In this document: piece by piece, positions 1 through 4,799 of the stretch
How positions within the stretch are numbered: position 1 is the stretch's first letter
Layout of the letters: each line of letters starts with the position of its first letter
Source: an uncultured Clostridium sp.
Lineage (GTDB): Bacteria > Bacillota > Clostridia > TANB77 > CAG-508
DNA: 5,044 bases
Assembly (NCBI GenBank): GCA_900556455.1
Contig: USOV01000049.1
Location: 1 to 5,044 of the forward strand
Direction: 5' to 3'
Notes under the pieces: model-generated
Seen by the model: only the letters and a program-made list of their open reading frames with translations
What the model was told of the DNA's origin: nothing
Databases searched by the model: none
Made by a program: the position numbers and the translations under genes

Positions 1-751
1 AATGGAAGTTAGAGACTTATTATCAAGCTATGATTTCCCAGGAGATGAAATCCCAGTTATAAAAGGATCTTCTCTAAAAGTTCTAGAATCTACATCAACA
101 GATCCAAACGCACCAGAATATCAATGCATGAAAGAATTAATGGATGCAGTTGACAACTATATACCAACTCCAGAAAGACCAATCGATCAACCATTCTTAA
201 TGCCTATCGAAGACGTATTCACAATTACAGGTAGAGGAACAGTTGTTACTGGTAGAGTTGAAAGAGGAACAGTTAAACTTCAAGACGAAGTTGAAATCGT
301 TGGTTTAGCTCCAGAAAAGAAAAAATCAGTTGTTACTGGTGTTGAAATGTTCAGAAAATTATTAGACCAAGCAGAAGCAGGAGATAACATTGGTGTTCTA
401 TTAAGAGGTATTGAAAAGAAAGACGTTGAAAGAGGTCAAGTACTTGCAAAACCAGGAACAGTACACCCACATACAAAATTCAAAGCAGAAGTTTATGTTT
501 TAACTAAAGAAGAAGGTGGAAGACATACTCCATTCTTCAATGGTTACAGACCACAATTCTACTTTAGAACAACAGACGTTACAGGTTTAGTAGATTTACC
601 AGAAGGAACAGAAATGGTAATGCCAGGAGATAACATCACAATGACAATAGAATTAATCACACCTATCGCTATGGAAAAAGGATTAAGATTCGCTATCCGT
701 GAAGGTGGTAGAACAGTTGGTTCAGGTATCGTATCTGAAATAATTGAATAA
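1..751 (+). CDS. tuf: Elongation factor Tu, C-terminal part (5' truncated by window edge)
   Basis: EF-Tu is the GTPase that delivers aminoacyl-tRNA to the ribosomal A site in the cytoplasm. The 249 visible residues match the family from about residue 150 of the ~394-residue E. coli protein to the end. The Met at base 2 lies inside the conserved EMEVRDLL helix of the G domain, so it is not the start, and base 1 is the last base of the previous codon. The G5 region reads KGSSL (residues 21-25), where KGSAL is usual. Domain II covers roughly residues 62-152 (PIEDVFTITGRGTVVTGRVERG). Domain III covers 153-249 (HTKFKAEVYVLTKEEGGRHTPF, GYRPQFYFRTTDVTG, RFAIREGGRTVGSGIV). The GTP-binding P-loop, switches and NKxD motif lie off the window. 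The gene ends in tandem TAA TAA stops, followed by a hairpin terminator. The next gene is a lipoprotein, so this tuf copy is the last gene of its unit. Confidence 0.98.
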   Translation, partial: MEVRDLLSSYDFPGDEIPVIKGSSLKVLESTSTDPNAPEYQCMKELMDAVDNYIPTPERPIDQPFLMPIEDVFTITGRGTVVTGRVERGTVKLQDEVEIVGLAPEKKKSVVTGVEMFRKLLDQAEAGDNIGVLLRGIEKKDVERGQVLAKPGTVHPHTKFKAEVYVLTKEEGGRHTPFFNGYRPQFYFRTTDVTGLVDLPEGTEMVMPGDNITMTIELITPIAMEKGLRFAIREGGRTVGSGIVSEIIE

Positions 752-765
752 TAACGTAAGTTAGT

Positions 766-801
766 AAAGACCAGAGGTTAAATAAAAATCTCTGGTCTTT
801 T
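766..801 (+). terminator. Intrinsic terminator after tuf
   Basis: The arms AAAGACCAGAG (766-776) and CTCTGGTCTTT (790-800) pair over 11 bp, and G777-U789 can add a wobble pair. The loop is about 11 nt and A-rich. The downstream U-tract is short (UUUU, then AUAUAA), so termination may be incomplete and some read-through into the lipoprotein gene is plausible. The A-rich 5' flank is too interrupted to suggest strong termination from the minus strand. Confidence 0.88.
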
Positions 802-808
802 ATATAAT

Positions 809-852
809 GGTGGGACTTTTATGCCTGCTCAGAGCAACGGTGTAATCTTACC
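809..852 (+). ncRNA. Candidate structured RNA element upstream of the lipoprotein gene
   Basis: This 44-nt segment folds on itself almost completely. GGUGGGA (809-815) pairs with UCUUACC (846-852). After a three-base bulge CUU (816-818), UUAUGCC (819-825) pairs with GGUGUAA (839-845). After a two-base bulge AC (837-838), UGCU (826-829) pairs with AGCA (833-836) around the triloop CAG. Four of the pairs are G-U on the + strand (812-849, 813-848, 822-842, 823-841) and would be A-C mismatches on the other strand, which favours a + strand RNA. The stretch is about 50% G+C against roughly 30% around it. It lies 8 nt after the tuf terminator stem and ends 16 nt before the lipoprotein Shine-Dalgarno. 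I do not recognise it as a known riboswitch. It could be a leader RNA, a tuf 3'UTR element or a dispersed repeat. Confidence 0.45.
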
Positions 853-867
853 CTACATAAAATTACA

Positions 868-873
868 AGGGAG
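868..873 (+). promoter_or_regulatory. Ribosome binding site of the lipoprotein gene
   Basis: AGGGAG sits 8 nt upstream of the ATG at 882 and selects that start. No convincing sigma-A promoter was found between the tuf terminator and this site. Confidence 0.75.
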
Positions 874-881
874 ATATTAAT

Positions 882-1511
882 ATGAAAAAAACATCTAAAA
901 TATTATTAATTGTTGTAAGTTTATTGTTAGTACTTATAACATTAACAGGTTGTGGAAATAAAACGACAAACGAAAATAAAACTGCAAAAGAAACAATAGC
1001 AAGAGGAATAATAGACGAAAACAATGTATACAAGAGTGAATATGCAGGTATTACATTTACATTACCAGAAGGATTCAAATATGCAAGTGACCAAGAAATT
1101 GCTGACATGATGAATGTAGGTGCAGAAATCCTAAGCGAAGGAAAAAATGATTTAACTAAAGTTCTAGAGCAAACAGCACTTTATGACATGGTTGCACAAG
1201 ATGCAACTTATGGTACAAGCGTAATGGTTATGTTTGAAAAAGCAACAGCAAATGTAAGTGTAGATTATTATTTAAAAAATGTAAAAAAAGGTTTAGAATC
1301 TGTTACTGATATGGGATATGTAGTATCAGACGATATTACAACAGAAACAGTTGGAGGAAAAGAATATAAAGTTTTAACTGCAACTATTCCAACTTATGGT
1401 TTAACACAAAAATACTATACTCAGAAAAAAGATGGATATTTTATAGATATATTAATAACTTACTATGATAGTGCAGTTGATTTAAATACTTTATTAGCAA
1501 ATTTTAAATAA
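882..1511 (+). CDS. Secreted lipoprotein, PsbP/DUF1795-like, function unknown
   Basis: This 209-residue protein starts with a classic lipoprotein signal peptide: MKKTSK, then a hydrophobic core (residues 7-20), then lipobox LTGC with the acylated Cys at position 24. After processing it would be anchored to the outer face of the cytoplasmic membrane. A polar Asn/Lys/Thr linker (25-40) follows, then one globular domain. That domain opens with YAGITFTLPEGFKY (about 54-67). It ends in alternating strands containing GGKEYKVLTATIP, QKYYTQKKDGYFIDI and a closing helix (VDLNTLLANFK). This strand order, with the opening 'G-I-x-F-x-L-P-E-G-F', is typical of PsbP/Mog1/DUF1795-type small lipoproteins of Firmicutes. 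That assignment is by pattern only. The start is supported by the AGGGAG at 868-873. No catalytic motif is visible and I assign no function. It stands alone, with terminators on both sides. Confidence 0.9.
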   Translation: MKKTSKILLIVVSLLLVLITLTGCGNKTTNENKTAKETIARGIIDENNVYKSEYAGITFTLPEGFKYASDQEIADMMNVGAEILSEGKNDLTKVLEQTALYDMVAQDATYGTSVMVMFEKATANVSVDYYLKNVKKGLESVTDMGYVVSDDITTETVGGKEYKVLTATIPTYGLTQKYYTQKKDGYFIDILITYYDSAVDLNTLLANFK

Positions 1512-1557
1512 ATATAAAAAATTAGAGGTTAGAAATAATCTCTAATTTTTTTATATT
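1511..1557 (+). terminator. Intrinsic terminator after the lipoprotein gene
   Basis: ATTAGAG (1521-1527) pairs with CTCTAAT (1540-1546). The stem extends outward through A-tract/U-tract pairing (1516-1520 with 1547-1551). After a one-base bulge (U1552) it continues with AAUAU (1511-1515) against AUAUU (1553-1557). The U-run is seven bases long (1546-1552). The symmetric A and U tracts would allow function in both directions. The apical 20 nt are nearly the same as those of the tuf terminator. Confidence 0.88.
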
Positions 1558-1561
1558 TTTC

Positions 1562-1590
1562 TTGCATATCATTAATTAATATAATAAAAT
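1562..1590 (+). promoter_or_regulatory. Probable sigma-A promoter of pgi
   Basis: TTGCAT (1562-1567) and TAAAAT (1585-1590) are separated by 17 bp and lie just after the lipoprotein terminator. The -10 hexamer is the same one used by the rRNA promoter at 4789. An overlapping TATAAT (1580-1585) is only 12 bp from the TTGCAT, and with 17 bp spacing its -35 would be poor. Predicted transcription starts near 1597, inside the palindrome TATCATATGATA (1591-1602). Confidence 0.6.
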
Positions 1591-1610
1591 TATCATATGA
1601 TATTCAAATG

Positions 1611-1617
1611 AGGAGTG
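1611..1617 (+). promoter_or_regulatory. Ribosome binding site that fixes the pgi start
   Basis: AGGAGTG ends 5 nt before the ATG at 1623. An earlier in-frame ATG at 1608 lies upstream of this site and has no Shine-Dalgarno of its own. The start at 1623 is therefore preferred and the five extra codons (MRSDN) are excluded. Confidence 0.85.
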
Positions 1618-1622
1618 ATAAT

Positions 1623-2930
1623 ATGCCAAGTATTAAATTAAACTTAGAACACACAGGAATTAAAGAAAAAGAAATAATGAAATATAAAGACAAAGTAGAA
1701 AAAGCACATAATGAATTGCACAAATTATCTAATGATGAAAATGAATTTGCAGGTTGGCTAGAACTTCCTACAAATTATGATAAAGAAGAATTTGAAAGAA
1801 TAAAAATAGCAGCTGAAAAAATTAAAAAAGATTCAGATGTTTTAGTAGTTATAGGAATAGGGGGGTCTTATTTAGGGGCAAGAGCAGTTATTGAAGCACT
1901 AAGCAGTACATTTTACAATATATTACCAGACAAACAAAGAAAATTCCCACAAATATTTTTTGTAGGAAATAACCTTAGCCCAGACTATGTAAATGAACTT
2001 CTAGAATGTATTTCACAAAAAAATATATCTGTAAATGTAATTTCAAAATCTGGAACAACAACAGAACCAGCGATTGCATTTAGAATATTTAGAGAATATT
2101 TAGAATCGAAATATGGGATAGATGAAGCAAGAAAAAGAATATATGTAACAACAGACAAAGCAAAAGGAGCATTAAAAAATCTAGCAAATGAAGAGGAATA
2201 TGAAACATTTGTAATTCCAGATAATATTGGGGGAAGATATTCAGTTCTAACAGCAGTAGGGCTATTACCAATAGCAGTAGCAGGAATAGATATTGAAAAA
2301 TTAATGAATGGTGCAATAAATGGGCAAGAAAAATATAATGATAGCAATTTAAAATATAATAGTTGCTATAAGTATGCTGTTGTAAGGAATATTTTATACA
2401 AACAAAATAAAAACATAGAAATTTTAGTAAACTATGAACCAAAAATGCTATATTTTACAGAATGGTGGAAACAACTTTACGGAGAAAGCGAAGGAAAAGA
2501 AGAAAAAGGAATATTCCCAGCAGGAGCAACATTTACAACAGATTTACATTCTCTGGGACAATACATACAAGAAGGAAAAAGAGAACTTTTTGAAACAATA
2601 ATTAATATTGAAAAAACCAATACAGATATAAAAATGAAAGCAGACGAAGACGACCTTGATGGATTAAATTACTTAGAAGGAAAAACAATGAATTACATAA
2701 ATCATAAAGCAATGGAAGGAACAATAGAAGCACATACTACAGGAAAGGTTCCAAACATTGTAATAAATGTAGAAAAAATGAATGAAGAAAACTTAGGAGA
2801 ACTAATATATTTCTTTGAACTAGCATGTGCAATTTCTGCAAACATATTAGGAGTAAATCCATTTAATCAACCAGGAGTAGAAACATACAAAAAAAATATG
2901 TTCAAATTACTAGAAAAACCTGGGTATTAG
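1623..2930 (+). CDS. pgi: Glucose-6-phosphate isomerase
   Basis: This cytoplasmic enzyme interconverts glucose 6-phosphate and fructose 6-phosphate (EC 5.3.1.9) at the head of glycolysis and in gluconeogenesis. The product is 435 residues, the short bacterial form of ~440-450. Both family signatures are complete: DNIGGRYSVLTAVG (about 199-212) and NILGVNPFNQPGVETYKK (about 407-424). The sugar-phosphate loop SKSGTTTEP lies near 142-150, and VVIGIGGSYLGARA lies near 75-88. Catalytic candidates by family alignment are Glu290 (GESEG), His309 (TDLHSLGQ) and Lys423 (VETYKK), matching the Glu/His/Lys set known from bacterial PGI. The start at 1623 follows AGGAGTG; the ATG at 1608 is rejected because the Shine-Dalgarno lies downstream of it. 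It has its own promoter, and the membrane-protein gene follows after 37 bases without a terminator, so the two probably share a transcript. No frameshift or missing residue is seen. Confidence 0.98.
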   Translation: MPSIKLNLEHTGIKEKEIMKYKDKVEKAHNELHKLSNDENEFAGWLELPTNYDKEEFERIKIAAEKIKKDSDVLVVIGIGGSYLGARAVIEALSSTFYNILPDKQRKFPQIFFVGNNLSPDYVNELLECISQKNISVNVISKSGTTTEPAIAFRIFREYLESKYGIDEARKRIYVTTDKAKGALKNLANEEEYETFVIPDNIGGRYSVLTAVGLLPIAVAGIDIEKLMNGAINGQEKYNDSNLKYNSCYKYAVVRNILYKQNKNIEILVNYEPKMLYFTEWWKQLYGESEGKEEKGIFPAGATFTTDLHSLGQYIQEGKRELFETIINIEKTNTDIKMKADEDDLDGLNYLEGKTMNYINHKAMEGTIEAHTTGKVPNIVINVEKMNEENLGELIYFFELACAISANILGVNPFNQPGVETYKKNMFKLLEKPGY

Positions 2931-2955
2931 TTTATTATATATTGCAAACAAATAG

Positions 2956-2961
2956 AGGGAG
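2956..2961 (+). promoter_or_regulatory. Ribosome binding site choosing the membrane-protein start
   Basis: AGGGAG lies 6 nt before the ATG at 2968. It selects this start over the in-frame ATG at 2980, which would place the site 18 nt away. No promoter-like hexamers fit in the short gap after pgi. Confidence 0.75.
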
Positions 2962-2967
2962 AAAAAT

Positions 2968-3489
2968 ATGGAAATCAAAATGAAAGAAAACTTACAAAAA
3001 ATAGAATATTATATTTTCGTATTTATAATAACAAGTATGCTTGGGTGGGTAATGGAACTAATATACTCTTCTATAGCTTTACATAAATTAAACCTACCAG
3101 GATTCTTTTTTGGACCATATATCCCACTTTATGGAATGGGGACAGTAATTGTAATTGCTCTATGTGATGATAAAAATATATTTAAGAAAATAGGAAAAAT
3201 TTTTGCTTTAACAACAACCCTAGAATATATAGTTTCTATTATGTTAGAAATAGTGGTACATAAAAAATGGTGGAATTATTCTAATAATTTCCTAAATATA
3301 AATGGAAGAGTTAGCCTTTTATATTCCACTTATTGGGTAATTCTAGGTTTAGCAATACTAAAATTCGTAAATCCAATTTTTAAGAAAATTTATAATAGAA
3401 TAAAATCAGAAAAAACAACAAAAATAATAAATACTATCATAATAGTTATGGCAGTGGATTTAGTATTAAGTGTTGCCCATTATATATAA
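2968..3489 (+). CDS. Five-helix integral membrane protein, CmpB / 'ABC-transporter type IV' family (PF06541)
   Basis: This 173-residue protein is almost entirely membrane-embedded. Likely helices are at about residues 12-35, 50-66, 76-97, 116-135 and 152-172, with a positively charged loop (FKKIYNRIKSEKTTK) before the last one. Recognisable family blocks are GWVMELIYSS (26-35), LPGFFFGPYIPLYGMG (43-58), TLEYIVSIMLE (84-94) and WWNYSNNFLNINGRVSL (101-117). These match the pattern of the Firmicute family labelled 'putative ABC-transporter type IV' (formerly DUF1113). The ABC-transporter label rests on family naming; no ATP-binding partner is encoded here, and I infer no substrate. The gene starts 37 bases after pgi, has an AGGGAG Shine-Dalgarno and no promoter of its own, so it probably depends on the pgi promoter. 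No hairpin-plus-U-tract terminator follows it. Confidence 0.88.
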   Translation: MEIKMKENLQKIEYYIFVFIITSMLGWVMELIYSSIALHKLNLPGFFFGPYIPLYGMGTVIVIALCDDKNIFKKIGKIFALTTTLEYIVSIMLEIVVHKKWWNYSNNFLNINGRVSLLYSTYWVILGLAILKFVNPIFKKIYNRIKSEKTTKIINTIIIVMAVDLVLSVAHYI

Positions 3490-3525
3490 TAATATAGAAT
3501 GGTCTAGACTAACCTCTACAATAAA

Positions 3526-3594
3526 AGATAGTGCTAAGTAATCTGCGAAAAGATATAATAGAGCACAGTGTGCTCCATAAAAATAAAACTATCT
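3526..3594 (+). promoter_or_regulatory. Inverted-repeat-rich leader of the S66 peptidase gene
   Basis: A long-range stem AGATAGT (3526-3532) / ACTATCT (3588-3594) encloses a 15-bp perfect palindrome, GAGCACAGTGTGCTC (3561-3575). As RNA the palindrome is a 6-bp hairpin with an AGU triloop. A TATAAT (3554-3559) ends two bases before the palindrome, but no good -35 lies 16-18 bp upstream. GUGCU at 3531-3535 could instead pair with AGCAC at 3562-3566, competing with the palindrome hairpin. No U-tract follows, so it is not a simple terminator. It may be an operator at a promoter start or a structured leader. The gene's AAGGAGG (3604-3610) lies just downstream. Confidence 0.4.
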
Positions 3595-3616
3595 AAAAAA
3601 ATTAAGGAGGAAAAAT

Positions 3617-4627
3617 ATGATATATCCTGAATTTTTAAAAGAAAAAGATTATATAGGAATAACAGCTCCATCAGATGGAACTATAGAAGAAATAGATATA
3701 TATCGCTTAAATAATGCTATAAAAAAGTTTGAAGAGCTAAACTATAAAATTAAAGAAACAGATGACGTAAGAACAAGCATAAAAGGTAAAAGTGCTCCAA
3801 GCAAAGTACAAGCAAAAGAATTAGAAGACTTATTCAAGGATGAAAAAGTTAAGTGTATTATTTGTGCCAGTGGTGGAGATTTCCTTTTAGAGATGCTATC
3901 AGAAGTCAATCTTGATGTTATAAAAAATAATCCTAAATGGTTACAAGGCTATTCTGACCCAACGGGATTACTTTTTACAATTACAACTAATTTAGATATA
4001 GCAACAATCTATGCAGATAATTTTAAAGGCTTTGGAATGGAAAAATGGCATAAATCTTTAGAAAACAATTTGAAAATACTAGAAGGTAATTTGATAAAAC
4101 AAAAAAGCTTTGAAAAATATGAAAGCACTAGAACAGAAAGAACAATTGGAAATGAAGGATATAATTTAGATGCAAATGTGAAATGGGAGAATCTAAACGA
4201 CAAAGAAATAGATATAAAAGGCAGGATAATAGGTGGATGTTTAGATATTCTAAGTGAACTATTTGGAACCCGATTTGATAAAACGAAAGATTTTATAGAA
4301 AAGTATAAAAATGATGGTATTATATGGTATTTTGAAAACTGTGAGATGACTTCAGAAAATGTTATAAGAACACTTTGGAAATTCAAAGATAATGGATGGT
4401 TTGAACATACAAATGGTATTATATTTGGAAGAAGTGCTTTAGAGAAAAGTTGTTATGATATATCTTTTAAAGAAGCGGTTATAAGAGTTTTAGGAGAACT
4501 AAACATACCAATAATCTTTAATGCAGATATAGGGCATGTTTCTCCAAGAATGACGATTATAAATGGAGCAATTTGTAATTGCCATTCTAAAGATGGAAAG
4601 GGAGAAATAACATTTGAATTAGAATAA
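3617..4627 (+). CDS. S66-family serine peptidase (LD-carboxypeptidase / MccF-like)
   Basis: S66 enzymes are Ser-Glu-His peptidases. LdcA-type members trim the terminal D-Ala from cytoplasmic muropeptide tetrapeptides, and MccF-type members cleave microcin C-like peptidyl-nucleotides. The 336-residue product has no signal peptide, so it acts in the cytoplasm. Seen in order: IGITAPSDG (13-21), CIICASGGDFLLEML (80-94), nucleophile Ser113 in QGYSDPTGLL, GRIIGGCLDILSELFGT (202-218), Glu240 in IWYFENCE and His307 in NADIGHVSPRMTI. The Ser-Glu spacing of 127 and the length of 336 fit the MccF-like branch better than the shorter LdcA, whose spacing is nearer 100. Trp190 (VKWENL) could correspond to the MccF base-stacking Trp, but this is inference. 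The start has a perfect AAGGAGG at 6 nt. The gene lies between an inverted-repeat leader and the rRNA operon, with no other immunity or peptide-biosynthesis gene in view. Confidence 0.95.
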   Translation: MIYPEFLKEKDYIGITAPSDGTIEEIDIYRLNNAIKKFEELNYKIKETDDVRTSIKGKSAPSKVQAKELEDLFKDEKVKCIICASGGDFLLEMLSEVNLDVIKNNPKWLQGYSDPTGLLFTITTNLDIATIYADNFKGFGMEKWHKSLENNLKILEGNLIKQKSFEKYESTRTERTIGNEGYNLDANVKWENLNDKEIDIKGRIIGGCLDILSELFGTRFDKTKDFIEKYKNDGIIWYFENCEMTSENVIRTLWKFKDNGWFEHTNGIIFGRSALEKSCYDISFKEAVIRVLGELNIPIIFNADIGHVSPRMTIINGAICNCHSKDGKGEITFELE

Positions 4628-4653
4628 TCATGTAAATGTAGAAATAGAATGTA

Positions 4654-4668
4654 AAAAATGTCATTTTT
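4654..4668. repeat. Palindrome copy 1, AAAAATG-T-CATTTTT
   Basis: This is a perfect 7+1+7 palindrome, 27 bases after the S66 stop codon. Its core AAAATGNCATTTT recurs at 4711-4723. As RNA the hairpin would have few G-C pairs, so it is at best a weak terminator. Confidence 0.6.
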
Positions 4669-4708
4669 GGTAGAATTTTGAAGAAAAAATCAAGCTCTGA
4701 AACCCGCA

Positions 4709-4725
4709 TTAAAATGGCATTTTAA
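4709..4725. repeat. Palindrome copy 2, TTAAAATG-G-CATTTTAA
   Basis: This is a perfect 8+1+8 palindrome sharing its core with copy 1. The centres are 56 bp apart. It ends 39 bp upstream of the rRNA -35 hexamer, next to the A/T-rich UP-like region. It may be a protein-binding site. Confidence 0.6.
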
Positions 4726-4742
4726 AATAAAATTTAAAAAAA

Positions 4743-4794
4743 TAAAAATTTTTTCAAAAAAGTGTTGACATATATCAATTATTTGTGCTAAAAT
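4743..4794 (+). promoter_or_regulatory. Strong rRNA promoter with UP-like element
   Basis: A perfect -35 TTGACA (4765-4770) and -10 TAAAAT (4789-4794) are separated by 18 bp. TG at 4786-4787, one base before the -10, makes an extended -10. Immediately upstream, A-tracts and T-tracts (4744-4761: AAAAA, TTTTTT, C, AAAAAA) resemble an UP element that contacts the alpha subunit C-terminal domain. Transcription probably starts near G4802. Together these form by far the strongest promoter in the window, as expected for a ribosomal operon. A GTP start would fit growth-rate control as known in Bacillus subtilis rRNA promoters, but that is inference. Confidence 0.9.
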
Positions 4795-4799
4795 AAATC

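Larger units (their letters stand above)
4628..4742 (+). other. Gene-free stretch upstream of the rRNA promoter
   Basis: Together with the promoter and leader up to 4988 this makes about 360 bases without a protein gene. It holds two related palindromes (4654-4668 and 4709-4725) and a small island of mixed composition around 4691-4706 (CAAGCTCTGAAACCCG). Otherwise it is featureless A/T-rich sequence. I see no convincing intrinsic terminator for the S66 gene and no open reading frame with a ribosome binding site. Confidence 0.6.

Noticed and set aside
803..808. Perfect TATAAT after the tuf terminator as a promoter for the lipoprotein gene
   Set aside because: No acceptable -35 lies 16-18 bp upstream (the bases there belong to the terminator loop), and the start would fall inside the 809-852 hairpin. 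Probably an accident of the terminator tail.
863..1108. Minus-strand hydrophobic reading frame opposite the lipoprotein gene
   Set aside because: It overlaps the convincing lipoprotein gene in antisense and shows no start signal or family resemblance.
1608..1622. Upstream in-frame ATG of pgi (five extra codons)
   Set aside because: The Shine-Dalgarno AGGAGTG lies downstream of this ATG and correctly spaced for the one at 1623.
1985..2442. Minus-strand reading frames inside pgi
   Set aside because: They lie opposite a fully conserved gene, lack ribosome binding sites and have Leu/Phe/Ser-rich low-complexity translations typical of antisense to A-rich coding sequence.
3490..3616. T-box or other named riboswitch in the S66 leader
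   Set aside because: No T-box consensus, specifier loop or known aptamer core is visible; only short inverted repeats.
4009..4386. Minus-strand reading frame opposite the S66 gene
   Set aside because: Antisense shadow of a conserved peptidase with no ribosome binding site.
4654..4668. Palindrome 27 bases after the S66 stop as a strong terminator
   Set aside because: The hairpin has one G-C pair next to the centre and otherwise A-U pairs. The short U-run is part of the stem itself, so efficient termination is unlikely.
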